Positions 1 to 9,304 of a stretch of DNA of 64,000 nucleotides are shown here, piece after piece. The translations under genes and the position numbers were made by a program. A model generated the notes under the pieces. It was not told the DNA's origin, searched no databases, and saw only the letters and a program-made list of their open reading frames with translations. Each line of letters starts with the position of its first letter. The stretch's first letter is position 1. The DNA lies in the NCBI GenBank assembly GCA_017412115.1, contig JAFPYR010000083.1, positions 17,376 through 81,375 on the forward strand, written 5' to 3'. This DNA is from Bacteroidales bacterium (GTDB taxonomy: Bacteria; Bacteroidota; Bacteroidia; Bacteroidales; UBA3824).

Positions 1-125
1 TTGTTTTGAATAAATTCGGTAATTTCAGTGGACGGCGTTCCCGGATATGCGTAAACGCCGGAAAGTCCGGCATATATCGCACCTAAAGCAATCGCTTCGT
101 CCCCTAATAATAAAGTTTTTTCCAT
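1..125 (-). CDS. iorA: Indolepyruvate ferredoxin oxidoreductase alpha subunit, N-terminal fragment
   Basis: Only the first 41 codons are inside the window; the gene continues beyond base 1. The N-terminus contains [13 protein letters not shown] followed by YPGTPSTEI, the typical start of the thiamine-diphosphate-dependent large subunit of indolepyruvate:ferredoxin oxidoreductase. That enzyme oxidatively decarboxylates arylpyruvates to aryl-CoA in amino-acid fermentation and requires a beta subunit (IorB), which is not visible here. The ATG is at 123-125. The assignment rests on a short but characteristic stretch. Confidence 0.8.
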   Translation of the reverse strand, partial: MEKTLLLGDEAIALGAIYAGLSGVYAYPGTPSTEITEFIQN

Positions 126-232
126 CAGAAAAGAAATTTTTTTTTAAAAATCGGGGGTAAAGTTACAAAATTTTTTCTGAAAAAGGGGAAAGAATACGGT
201 TTTATTTTTTTATTGTGGTTCTCTTTTTTTAG

Positions 233-271
233 AAATCCGCAGTTTGATATGATTTTTCAAACTGCGGATTT
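233..271 (-). terminator. Hairpin downstream of the galactan operon
   Basis: Perfect 15-bp arms, AAATCCGCAGTTTGA at 233-247 and its complement at 257-271, with a 9-nt loop. It lies 22 nt past the stop of the GH53 gene. On the minus strand only a short U stretch (UUUCU) follows, while the + strand side has a longer T run, so its strength for the minus-strand operon is uncertain. Confidence 0.55.
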
Positions 272-292
272 TTTTGTTAAAAGAAAATACCT

Positions 293-1831
293 CTATTCGT
301 TAGAAGTGTATTTATAAGTTAAATTCTTTATGTCGAAAGTTAAAGTGTAATCGTAATTGCCATCAGCTGTAGCCCAAAACCAAAAATGATCGTAGTCGCC
401 TGCGGCTTTTTGCATAGAAGCTGTTTCACCGGCTGTCGGTTTATTCCAATTTATCGGACCGTATTTGTTGCCGTCTTTATCTGTTACGGTAAATTCGAGA
501 TTTGCTTTTATTTCGGTTAATGTACCTGAATATGTACCGTCTTCTTGTTTTTCAAGCGTTCCGAGTTCTTCGCCGGTTCTTGCAGCTATATGAAGTACAT
601 CGGCATCGGCATTAGCGTTAGGATCATTTTCCGGTAAAAGATAATTATAATTTCCGCTGAAAACTTTCAATGCGTCAGCCGGTTTACCACTTGCAAGAAA
701 TCCGCCCTTATTATATTTGTTGAACGAATTATATGCTTCAGGCTCCCAATAAAATACACCGAGACAGCGTTCTACTTCTTCCCTCATGCGCAAAACGGAG
801 TTTATTATTGCTCTTTGTCCGTTCCATGTAGCGATAGATTCTGTTCCGAGTTCACAGACCATGACATCTTTGTTGCATTCTTGAGCAATGGTGTTGAGAT
901 TTTTTATGCACTCGTCAATGTAGGTTGAGTACCAATTGGAAACTTTAAAATCAGGATACAACGAAACTCCGAGTATATCGTAATTCGCATTGTGCTGTTT
1001 TAATAATTTTGCAGCATAAACGGCGTCGCTTTCTATTTGACCGTTTTGAATGTGAACTACTGTTTTACATGCTAAAAACACTTCTTTTGCGGCTTTGTTT
1101 GCTTGATTGCAAAGTATAGCAAAGTTTCCGTTAGTGTTGGAAAGTCCGCCGTTAGCGTTAGTAGCTTCTGTTGTTTTGTCTGATTGTTTAGTCATCATAC
1201 CTGTTTTGGTTTCGTTGCCGATTTGAACCCAAGTTACGTTTATGCCTGCATTTTTGATTTTTTCAAGGGATTCTTTTGTGTAACTATAAACTTTATTAGC
1301 AAGTTCATCTTGGCTTAAATTATCCCATGCCGCAGGTTTAAACTGTTTTGACGGATCAGCCCATGTGTCAGAATAATGAAAATCAATCATAATTTTCATT
1401 CCTTGTGCTTTGGCACGTTTACATTTTTCAATCACATCGTCAATATTGCAAAGTCCGTTGATTCCTTCTTCACTTGAGGGATTTACCCAAACTCTGAATC
1501 TTGCAGCATTGAAGCCTATGGTTTTGAGCAATTCAAGACATTCCGTCTCTTTGCCTTCCGAGTTATAAAATTTTATGTCTTTTTGCTCCATAAGGGTTAC
1601 CCATGAAGGGTCGCAACCGTAAATGAAATCTGCTTTTGTATTAGCAATTTCTTCATATTCCTCGGTTGAGGGAGGATTCGGATTATCCGGATTGGTAGTG
1701 TTTGTGCCGCTACCATTGGTTACTTTTATCGGTGCCGGAATTTCCAATTCCGATTTGTCATCATCGTTGCACGCTGTCATAGCAGTAGATACTATTAACG
1801 ATGATAACAATATATAATTAAACTTTTTCAT
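293..1831 (-). CDS. GH53 endo-beta-1,4-galactanase, surface lipoprotein
   Basis: Predicted arabinogalactan endo-beta-1,4-galactosidase that cuts beta-1,4-galactan side chains of pectin. The lipoprotein signal ends at Cys21 (STAMTAC), followed by acidic residues, which suggests surface exposure, and then a Pro/Thr/Asn-rich linker to about residue 60. The GH53 TIM barrel covers roughly 66-395: DFHYSDTWADP at 150-160, general acid/base Glu207 in WVQIGNE, nucleophile Glu327 in VCELG, and YWEP near 361. About 100 further residues form a C-terminal beta-rich module resembling the modules of SusE/SusF-type proteins. It is the last gene of the SusC-SusD-SusE operon, 50 nt after the SusE-like gene, which fits initial cleavage at the cell surface. 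Family and catalytic residues are clear; the role of the C-terminal module is inferred. Confidence 0.9.
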   Translation of the reverse strand: MKKFNYILLSSLIVSTAMTACNDDDKSELEIPAPIKVTNGSGTNTTNPDNPNPPSTEEYEEIANTKADFIYGCDPSWVTLMEQKDIKFYNSEGKETECLELLKTIGFNAARFRVWVNPSSEEGINGLCNIDDVIEKCKRAKAQGMKIMIDFHYSDTWADPSKQFKPAAWDNLSQDELANKVYSYTKESLEKIKNAGINVTWVQIGNETKTGMMTKQSDKTTEATNANGGLSNTNGNFAILCNQANKAAKEVFLACKTVVHIQNGQIESDAVYAAKLLKQHNANYDILGVSLYPDFKVSNWYSTYIDECIKNLNTIAQECNKDVMVCELGTESIATWNGQRAIINSVLRMREEVERCLGVFYWEPEAYNSFNKYNKGGFLASGKPADALKVFSGNYNYLLPENDPNANADADVLHIAARTGEELGTLEKQEDGTYSGTLTEIKANLEFTVTDKDGNKYGPINWNKPTAGETASMQKAAGDYDHFWFWATADGNYDYTLTFDIKNLTYKYTSNE

Positions 1832-1881
1832 GTTTGTTTCTTTTTGTTGAATTAAACCAATAAAAAACTGTCCCTAAATTT

Positions 1882-3657
1882 TTATAATAATGTGGCGGTT
1901 GCTGAGTATGAAACCGTACCGTCGGCATTTGCTGTGGCTTTAAAGACAATATCGTATGTACCGTTTGGTAAACTTATGTTACCGCCATCAGTAGATAAAT
2001 TATCTATTGTTCCGCCGAGCCAAGTGCTTCCATCCGTGAATTTAAAATTAGTGTTATCGATTGCAATATCACTAAATGTATAAGTATAAACAAAATTTTC
2101 ATCCGGACCAGTTGGAGATACAGCATTGGCAGTCGTAGACCAATTATTGAATCCTCCGGCAATAGCAAATTTTACATTTGAGAGATCAGCACGAGGTAAA
2201 TCACCAGTTTTTTCAGCTGTAAGAGAATAAGTTATTGTTCCGTCATCGTTGCAAACGGCTTTTACGGTAAGGGTGTAAACTCCGGCAACAGTTGCAGCGG
2301 GATTAGAACCCGATACATCAAGATTATCACTAACGGTTGTAAATGCACTTGAACCTAAGAAATCGCTGATAGGTGCTGTAGTACGGAAACCGAAACCTTG
2401 TGTTAAACCAACACCCGTAAATTTGGCTTCGTATTCGTAATCGGCTGTTTTGGTAAATTTTACACCGGGAGTTTCTTCCGATGGTTCCCAATTATCGTAC
2501 CAACCCATGTCTCCGCCTACTACAAGAATACTTGTATTTGAAAGGTCTTTGTGCAAATCAATGTCGCCCGTTAAAAACTCGTATGTCCAAACACGTTTTG
2601 TAGTGGTATATTTCAAATCCAATTTCAAAACGTATGTTCCGGCAGTGGGAACAATAATTTTGCTCTCAGCACTTTCTACTGAAAGAGTTCCATCAGTACC
2701 GCCGAAGTAGAAATTGGTTTTTTCACCGGCATCTGCACCTGTTGTTGAATTATATAATGTAGCATCACCGGAAATAATAATTTCTTGATTATCGGCTGTC
2801 GTTGTTATACTTCCCATCCATGAAACACTTTCTCTGTCAAAAGTAAGGTCAGCCTCAGCATCGCCCGATACTGTCAAAGCAGAAATATAAGTGTAACTCA
2901 TTTCCATAGCGACATTATCCTCCAAGAAATAATAGCAACCGGCGGGCTCAGGACTCCATAAGTGGAGTTTTTTCTCATCATCCCAATCGGTGGTAATTTT
3001 TCCGAATTTCCATTCGTTTTTGCCGCTTGTTCCGTATGCAATCCCTTTATTATCAACGGAGGTAAAGTTTAACCAACTTTTTGCACCGACAAAACCATTG
3101 TAAATATTATTGTCTTCCTTAGAGAAGAGCAATGCGATAGTATCGCCCGAAGTTTTATCTTGGTCGAACAAATATAAGTAAGCCGGTGCCGGGTACGGTG
3201 TTACTGATACTTTTACAATATTGCTGTAAAGCGTTTCAGAATTGGTGCTAAGATTACTTGCAATGCGGAAATAAATTGTTGTTGCAATCTTGGGTTCAAG
3301 TCCGAGTTTGTTTGCCAATGTTTGAAGTTGTCCGTGAGTGAATTCGGCTTTTTCAACGCCTTCAACAGCCTCATAATTTGCAAAATCTTCTGTTTTGGAA
3401 ACTTGTAAAGTGAGATTTCCTCCTTTGGGAATTGTTAAAGCCTCTGCACCACCTCCTACGGCAAGTGTTGAGGAATTCCAAGTAAGGGTCAAAACTTTTT
3501 CACTTATTTTGTCAATATCAAGTACGGCTGTCGTTACATCGACCGACAATTCACTTGGAGTCAGCCCCGATACTGTATAATGTTCCAAATCGTCTTCACA
3601 AGCTGACATTAAGCCGGCAATAGCAAAGACTGATAATATATATTTTAACTTTTTCAT
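1882..3657 (-). CDS. SusE/SusF-like outer-membrane glycan-binding lipoprotein
   Basis: 591-residue lipoprotein with Cys20 (AGLMSAC). The N-terminal ~140 residues look like the SusE N-terminal Ig-like domain. A long middle region follows, then two similar beta modules at the C-terminus (about 375-475 and 488-591). The second contains FAIAGGFNNWS and TYTFSDI, the pattern of SusE/SusF carbohydrate-binding modules. It probably holds galactan at the surface for the GH53 enzyme and the SusCD transporter. It starts 21 nt after the susD stop, so it is translated from the same message. It is not an enzyme as far as can be seen. Ligand specificity is inferred only from the neighbouring GH53. Confidence 0.8.
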   Translation of the reverse strand: MKKLKYILSVFAIAGLMSACEDDLEHYTVSGLTPSELSVDVTTAVLDIDKISEKVLTLTWNSSTLAVGGGAEALTIPKGGNLTLQVSKTEDFANYEAVEGVEKAEFTHGQLQTLANKLGLEPKIATTIYFRIASNLSTNSETLYSNIVKVSVTPYPAPAYLYLFDQDKTSGDTIALLFSKEDNNIYNGFVGAKSWLNFTSVDNKGIAYGTSGKNEWKFGKITTDWDDEKKLHLWSPEPAGCYYFLEDNVAMEMSYTYISALTVSGDAEADLTFDRESVSWMGSITTTADNQEIIISGDATLYNSTTGADAGEKTNFYFGGTDGTLSVESAESKIIVPTAGTYVLKLDLKYTTTKRVWTYEFLTGDIDLHKDLSNTSILVVGGDMGWYDNWEPSEETPGVKFTKTADYEYEAKFTGVGLTQGFGFRTTAPISDFLGSSAFTTVSDNLDVSGSNPAATVAGVYTLTVKAVCNDDGTITYSLTAEKTGDLPRADLSNVKFAIAGGFNNWSTTANAVSPTGPDENFVYTYTFSDIAIDNTNFKFTDGSTWLGGTIDNLSTDGGNISLPNGTYDIVFKATANADGTVSYSATATLL

Positions 3658-3678
3658 AATTGATTCTTTTTTTTAAGA

Positions 3679-5280
3679 TTAATAACCTTCGTTTTTAAGA
3701 TTCGGATTTGCCGAAAGTTCGTATGCTGGAATCGGGTAGCAGTTGTATTTTTTATCAACTGAGATTCCGTTCATAACTTTTCCACGCCAAGAAAAATTTT
3801 CACCGCCCGTAAATTTTCCGAAACGTATTAAATCCGTACGGCGGACACATTCAAGATACATTTCTCTTGCACGCTCGTCTAATATGAAATCTAACGTAAC
3901 CGAACCTGCTTCTACTTTACCTGAAGCATCGTATGCTTTGTCGTATGCGCGTTTGCGTAGTTCATTTATGCAATCAGCGGCAGAAGGTCCTTCGCCAGAG
4001 CCGCCGCGAAGTTTTGCCTCTGCAATGTTAAGATAAATTTCGCCTAAACGGAACATTGGAAAATCTGTATCAACACCATTCGCATTGGCATCGCAAGATT
4101 GTTTGCCGTCTTGGTTGGAATTTTTCCATTTAACGCTTTGAAATCCTTGTGCCGGATCTGTGGGTTTTAAAATATCAAAAGATAAATCCTTGCACCAAAA
4201 CATACAACGTTTATCTTCTTTATTAAGACCGTTGTCAGTGTTGTTGTCAGCTGCGCTTAATCCGAACAATGCCGGGATTTCTTTTCTCGGACGGAAATTT
4301 CCCCATCCTGCAGTAGAGCCGATATATGTTTTTGCAGCATCGGAGGTAACAGCACCGCAAACCAAAAGCGAGGTAACACCCCAAGATTGAGAATTTTCAG
4401 AATCTACTATTAGCGGGAAAATAATTTCGTTAGTGCATTTGTAATTGTCGGCTTTGAAAAGGTTGGAATAATCACTTTCCAAAGAGTATTTGCCGCTGTT
4501 CAAGATTTTGTTGGAGACTTCAATACATTCGTTGTATTTTTTTTCTCCAGTGTAAACCTCGGCATTAAGATACATTCTTGACAATAAAGCATACGCAGCA
4601 TATTTTCCTGCACGTCCGTATTCGGGTGTTTCAGAGAGCTTTTCGGCGATATCTTTCAATTCGCTTTCAATGTATTCAAACATTTGTTTTCTTGAATAAG
4701 ACGGTGGGGTACTAGCGCCTATTCCCGTATTTTCGTCAGTGAATGGTATTGTGTTGAAAAAGTCAAGAGCATGCGAATAACACAAAGCGCGGATAAAGCG
4801 GGCTTCGGTTTTATAATTTTCTATTTTTGACATTTCCTCTGACGAAAGTGATGCCGTATTGCAATTGAGGATAAACTCGTTAGCGAGAGTAATCGAATAC
4901 ATCAATTGGTAATAAAAATCATTGACCCATTGGTCGTTGGCATCCCATTGAAGATACATAATGCCGCCCATATTGTCGCCTTCTGCCCATTGCGAAATCA
5001 TTTCGTCGGTTCCGAGCTCTTGAAGGTTACAAAAATCACGCATATAACCGTCATCTTTCGGACTGTTATCCGTTATATCAGCATCACCGCCGCCTTTTTC
5101 TTGACCTTTCATCGTAAACCGCGAATAAAGTTTGGCAAGCACCATATTGTATTTTTCTGCTGAGGTGTAGACATCCTTTGATGTAATTTCCAATTCGGGA
5201 TACTGATCGAGGTCGCTGGTGCAGGCGTTAAAAAATGTCAGTCCCGAAAAAACTAATGTATATAATAATTTTTTGTTCAT
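3679..5280 (-). CDS. SusD/RagB-family outer-membrane lipoprotein (galactan locus)
   Basis: 533-residue lipoprotein with Cys20 (TFFNAC). It shows the SusD layout: a helical TPR-like N-terminal half (YSITLANEFILNCN, ARFIRALCYSHALDFFNTIPFT) and a C-terminal part with FRLGEIYLNIAEAKL and FILDERAREMYLECVRRTDLIRFGKF, both hallmark SusD segments. It forms the lid of the SusC channel and captures oligosaccharides. The gap to susC upstream is 24 nt and to the SusE-like gene downstream 21 nt. The substrate is probably galacto-oligosaccharide, by context only. Confidence 0.95.
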   Translation of the reverse strand: MNKKLLYTLVFSGLTFFNACTSDLDQYPELEITSKDVYTSAEKYNMVLAKLYSRFTMKGQEKGGGDADITDNSPKDDGYMRDFCNLQELGTDEMISQWAEGDNMGGIMYLQWDANDQWVNDFYYQLMYSITLANEFILNCNTASLSSEEMSKIENYKTEARFIRALCYSHALDFFNTIPFTDENTGIGASTPPSYSRKQMFEYIESELKDIAEKLSETPEYGRAGKYAAYALLSRMYLNAEVYTGEKKYNECIEVSNKILNSGKYSLESDYSNLFKADNYKCTNEIIFPLIVDSENSQSWGVTSLLVCGAVTSDAAKTYIGSTAGWGNFRPRKEIPALFGLSAADNNTDNGLNKEDKRCMFWCKDLSFDILKPTDPAQGFQSVKWKNSNQDGKQSCDANANGVDTDFPMFRLGEIYLNIAEAKLRGGSGEGPSAADCINELRKRAYDKAYDASGKVEAGSVTLDFILDERAREMYLECVRRTDLIRFGKFTGGENFSWRGKVMNGISVDKKYNCYPIPAYELSANPNLKNEGY

Positions 5281-5304
5281 TTTATGTTCTGTTTTTTTAC
5301 TTTG

Positions 5305-8268
5305 TTAAAGAAAATTGAAGCCTAAAGTTATCGAAAAAACTCTCGGTCTCGGATAGAAGTTGTTATCAACACCGTTGGCAATTTCCGGATCTGTTCCGTT
5401 GTATTTGGTTACGGTGAATACGTTTTGAATCATTGCTGAAGCATTGAGTGAACACCACGGAGTTATTTGTCCGAAATTATAACCGAGCGAAATGTTGTCC
5501 ATTTTGAGGAACGAAGCATTTTCGAGATAATAATCTGAATAATATTGACGGCCTATAAATTTGGTTTCTTTGTATGAAGCGGCAAAATTATTTAAGTCTT
5601 TTTCACCCCAATGTGCTGATGAATAAGAACCGTAATTCATGGAAAGACCGTTGAATACATAATTTCCGAGGTTTGCTCTCAAACTTGTGGAGAGAGTCCA
5701 TTTTTTGTAACGGAATTGCGTTGAAAATCCGAAAATCCAATCCGGAGCCGGTGAATGTGCACTATATTTATCGCCTGAAGATTCTTGACCGTCTCCGTCG
5801 AGGTCGGCATAAACACCTTCCAAAGGTTTACCGTTTTCGTCGTAAATTTGGTGATAAAGACGGAATACATACGGAGTTTCTCCTTCTCTTAAGGCTTGAA
5901 CAAAATGGTTGTCAATTGTAGGACCGGCTTCCGTGCTTACTACTTCGCCGTTATCAACAATTGAAAGGTTTGTGATTTCGTTTTTCTGCCATGTAGAGTT
6001 GAAAGAGACAGTCCAGCCGAAATCTTTTTTGTCGTAAACAACACCGCTGATTTCAAATTCAACACCCTTGCTTTCTACGTTACCGGCATTGCTGAGGATT
6101 GATTTTGCAAAATTAGTTCCGCCTGCAACGGGAATTTTAGCCAAAAGATTTTCTGTTTTACGGGTATATATATCCAACGTACCGTAAACTTTGCTGTTGA
6201 AAAATCCGAAGTCAAGACCTAAGTTGTAAGCTTTTGTGGTTTCCCAAGTGAGTTTTTCGTCATAAGCAGAGGGACGGAATGTGTAATAATAATAATCACC
6301 GAGCTGATAGAGCGCACCGGGTTGTGAAATCTTGTAGACAGGAAGATAAGCATAATTACCGATACCGTCCTGCTGACCCGTTACACCGTAACTTGCACGG
6401 AGTTTAAGATTGTTAATCCATGAAATTCCTGACATGAAATCTTCACCGCTAAGTCTCCAAGCCAAAGCTACGGACGGGAAAGAACCCCAACGGTTGTCTT
6501 CACTAAAACGGGAAGAACCATCTCTACGGATAGTTGCCGTTACCATATATTTGTCAGCCAAAGTAAAATTTACACGTCCGTAATATGACAAAAGGACGTG
6601 AGTTTGGTCTTTTGCTGCTATTGTTTTTTGAATATCTTGTGCAACGTTGAGTTCAGGGTATGAAGGATGTTCGCTGTGCCAATTTTGATAATCGTAACCG
6701 GCGGTTGCGTCAAAATAAAGAATACCCCATTTTTTGTTGTAGTTGAGATATGCTGTAAAAAGTTTATTGCTGTTTTTTTCTGGACCGTAAGTATATTTTC
6801 TACCTCCGGAAGCATTTTGTTCGGCAGCCTCGGCAGGGATAAAAATATCACCTTCGCCTTTTGCAAAATCACCGCCGAGAGTAATATGAGCTTTCAAATC
6901 CGGTAAAAAGTGCATTTTGTAATCTAAATCAAGATTAGCGATAGCACGTTTTACTGTTGAAGTATTTTCGTTTTGTTCAACAAGACCGAGCGGATTTTTA
7001 GCTGCTGAGGTTTGCAATGTTCCGTCCGGATTTGTTACTTCGTAATAACCTCCGTATATTGAGTTCTGGTCATGAACGGGCATTGTCGGGTTGGCTGTTA
7101 TTGCAGCACCTATAGCACCGTTATTGCCGAAAGTATTCTTATTGATTGCGCCTTTAAAACTTGCATTAACTTTTAAGTGTTCGTCAAAAAAAGTAGGAGT
7201 AAGATTAACGCTTGCCGTTGTGCGTTTTACGTTATCGTTCAAGAGTATACCGTTTTGATCGGAATATCCGAAAGAAACACGGTATGGTAAAAATCCTTGT
7301 TTGCCTGAAACGCTGAGATTGTTGTCTGTTCCGAAGGCTGCATGATAAATTTCATCGTTCCAATCTGTGTTAGCCGTTCCGATGTTTGCGGTAACGTCAT
7401 CAATATCTTTCATCTCGTTGATAGCTTGGATAAATTCCTCGCGTGAAAGCATTTCGGGTAGTTTGGTTTTGAAAGATACCGAATTTGTGGTAGTGAAATT
7501 AATTTTGGGTTTTCCGCTCTGACCTTTTTTGGTATTAATAATGATGACACCGTTTGAGGCTCTTGAACCATAAATAGCAGTAGAAGAAGCGTCTTTTAAG
7601 ATTGTCATTGATTCAATATCGTTAGGGTTGATAAGGGAAAGGAAATTATTATCGTTGCCTGAGATACCGCCGTTTTCCAAAGGCACACCGTCGAGAACGA
7701 TAAGCGGGTTGTTTGAAGCGTTAAGAGATGCACCACCGCGGATTTTAATTGTGCTTCCGCCTGAAGGTGAACCACCACCGTTTGTGATTTGAACGCCGGC
7801 AACCTTACCGTTGATGAGTTGTTCAGGGCTGGATACAACGCCGCCGTTAAAATCTTTTTCAGAAACCGATGCAATAGAACCGGTCATGTCGCCTTTACGT
7901 TTGGTACCGTAACCGATAGCTACGATTTCTTCCAATTCCGTAACGGCGGGGCGCATTTGGATGTTCAATTTGCCCGCAGAAGGAATGTTTGTCGTTACGC
8001 TTTCGTAACCGATAAATGAGAAGATTATAGGTTTGTCATCGTTTCCGCTTGGGATACTCAAGGAATAATTACCGTCAATGTCGGTAATCGTACCAACGGT
8101 AGTTCCCTGTAAGGCAACGGTAACGCCTATCAATGGCTGATTACTTTCGTCTGTTACATTTCCCGAAACTATTTTCTGGGAAAATGCTGAACATGAAAGC
8201 ACCATAAATGTCATACATAGCATTAATCTCGCTATAATATAACGCAAATTTAATGTTTTACAGTTCAT
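5305..8268 (-). CDS. SusC/RagA TonB-dependent transporter (galactan locus)
   Basis: 987-residue outer-membrane transporter. After a signal peptide comes a carboxypeptidase-regulatory-like domain (about 32-105: VSGNVTDESNQPLIGVTV), then a TonB-box-like region (VTELEEIVAIGYGT), the plug (VAGVQI, IRGGASL, PLIVLDGVP, TILKDASSTAIYGSRASNGV) and a long beta-barrel. It is the first gene of the operon SusC-SusD-SusE-GH53. No SusR, hybrid two-component or anti-sigma gene lies beside it, so control must come from elsewhere. A possible -7 box is at 8334-8341. Confidence 0.95.
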   Translation of the reverse strand: MNCKTLNLRYIIARLMLCMTFMVLSCSAFSQKIVSGNVTDESNQPLIGVTVALQGTTVGTITDIDGNYSLSIPSGNDDKPIIFSFIGYESVTTNIPSAGKLNIQMRPAVTELEEIVAIGYGTKRKGDMTGSIASVSEKDFNGGVVSSPEQLINGKVAGVQITNGGGSPSGGSTIKIRGGASLNASNNPLIVLDGVPLENGGISGNDNNFLSLINPNDIESMTILKDASSTAIYGSRASNGVIIINTKKGQSGKPKINFTTTNSVSFKTKLPEMLSREEFIQAINEMKDIDDVTANIGTANTDWNDEIYHAAFGTDNNLSVSGKQGFLPYRVSFGYSDQNGILLNDNVKRTTASVNLTPTFFDEHLKVNASFKGAINKNTFGNNGAIGAAITANPTMPVHDQNSIYGGYYEVTNPDGTLQTSAAKNPLGLVEQNENTSTVKRAIANLDLDYKMHFLPDLKAHITLGGDFAKGEGDIFIPAEAAEQNASGGRKYTYGPEKNSNKLFTAYLNYNKKWGILYFDATAGYDYQNWHSEHPSYPELNVAQDIQKTIAAKDQTHVLLSYYGRVNFTLADKYMVTATIRRDGSSRFSEDNRWGSFPSVALAWRLSGEDFMSGISWINNLKLRASYGVTGQQDGIGNYAYLPVYKISQPGALYQLGDYYYYTFRPSAYDEKLTWETTKAYNLGLDFGFFNSKVYGTLDIYTRKTENLLAKIPVAGGTNFAKSILSNAGNVESKGVEFEISGVVYDKKDFGWTVSFNSTWQKNEITNLSIVDNGEVVSTEAGPTIDNHFVQALREGETPYVFRLYHQIYDENGKPLEGVYADLDGDGQESSGDKYSAHSPAPDWIFGFSTQFRYKKWTLSTSLRANLGNYVFNGLSMNYGSYSSAHWGEKDLNNFAASYKETKFIGRQYYSDYYLENASFLKMDNISLGYNFGQITPWCSLNASAMIQNVFTVTKYNGTDPEIANGVDNNFYPRPRVFSITLGFNFL

Positions 8269-8333
8269 CTTTTTACGTTTAATTGTTATTGATAATATTA
8301 ATTATTGTGTTGTATATTAGTTATTTACATTTT

Positions 8334-8341
8334 CAAAAGTA
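8334..8341 (-). promoter_or_regulatory. Possible -7 box for the SusC-GH53 operon
   Basis: TACTTTTG on the minus strand matches TAnnTTTG, 66 nt before the susC start. No TTTG is found 19-20 nt further upstream, so this is a half-supported promoter that may need an activator. Confidence 0.35.
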
Positions 8342-8610
8342 CGAAATCTTATGTTTTTTTTGTCGGAATAAAGGTAAAAAGTATATTTAATATATGCAAC
8401 ATTATTTTAAACTTTTTTTAACTTTTACCCGATTTTTTTTACTTGTCTAAGCAATAATTGTATTATAATAGTTTGATATACAATTAAATATGTGATTATT
8501 GTTTTTTTAATGTTTTAGCAAATGTAATGCTATTTTAGAATAAATTGCTAAAAAAATAATTATTTTGTTACAAAAAAACATCGCAAACGATTGCAAAAAA
8601 AATAAAAAAA
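8342..8610. other. AT-rich intergenic stretch without genes
   Basis: Between the SusC promoter region and the udk terminator lie about 270 bases that are extremely AT-rich, with homopolymer runs. I see no convincing reading frame, RNA fold or repeat family here. Confidence 0.5.
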
Positions 8611-8633
8611 AGTTGCTGAATTTTTCAGCAACT
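8611..8633 (-). terminator. Rho-independent terminator of the recA-udk operon
   Basis: Arms AGTTGCTGAA (8611-8620) and TTCAGCAACT (8624-8633), perfect 10 bp with a 3-nt loop, with A/T runs on both sides that give a U-tract on the minus strand. It lies about 37 nt past the udk stop. Confidence 0.85.
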
Positions 8634-8669
8634 TTTTTTTGAAAAAAGAAAATATCGTAAAAATCAAAA

Positions 8670-9275
8670 CTATACGATAGTTGAAATATATTTTTTAATA
8701 ATAGAGATGCCCTTTTCGTTGTCGCCACCTTGAGGAATGATGATGTCGGCATAGCGTTTGGTCGGCTCAATAAATTCTAAGTGCATGGGTTTTAATACAT
8801 TAACATATCGTTCCATAACCATTTCCGCAGTTCTGCCGCGTTCTATGACATCACGTTTTATAATACGGATTAATCTTTCGTCAGAGTCCGTATCGACGAA
8901 AATTTTCAAATCCATGAGGTTTCTTAATTCGTCTTTGATGAGGGTCATAATACCTTCAACAATCATAACCGGCTTTGGTTCAACGTGAACGGTTTCTTTC
9001 AGACGGTTGGAGATAACGTAGGAATAAGTCGGCTGCTCCACTGCGTGACCGTTTTTCAATTCGGAAATGTGCTTGAAAAGCAAATCCCAATCAAAAGCGT
9101 CGGGGTGGTCAAAGTTAATGTTTCTGCGTTGTTCCTCTGTCAAATCGTCAGTACAATTATAATAAGAATCAAGTGGTATAACTGCCACATTGTCAGGCGG
9201 TAATGTTTCGGCGATTTTTTTTACGACCGTTGTTTTCCCGCTTCCTGTTCCTCCTGCTATTCCTATGATTATCAT
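8670..9275 (-). CDS. udk: Uridine kinase
   Basis: Phosphorylates uridine and cytidine with ATP or GTP in pyrimidine salvage. The P-loop GGTGSGKT is at residues 8-15, followed by PLDSYY and NFDHPDAFDWDLL, the signature of the uridine kinase/phosphoribulokinase family, and VEGIMTL further on. Length 201 residues is normal for the bacterial enzyme. It begins 29 nt after the recA stop and ends just before a strong terminator, so it is probably co-transcribed with recA. Confidence 0.95.
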   Translation of the reverse strand: MIIIGIAGGTGSGKTTVVKKIAETLPPDNVAVIPLDSYYNCTDDLTEEQRRNINFDHPDAFDWDLLFKHISELKNGHAVEQPTYSYVISNRLKETVHVEPKPVMIVEGIMTLIKDELRNLMDLKIFVDTDSDERLIRIIKRDVIERGRTAEMVMERYVNVLKPMHLEFIEPTKRYADIIIPQGGDNEKGISIIKKYISTIV

Positions 9276-9304
9276 CGTATTATAAAAGTTTTTATGAAAA
9301 AAAA

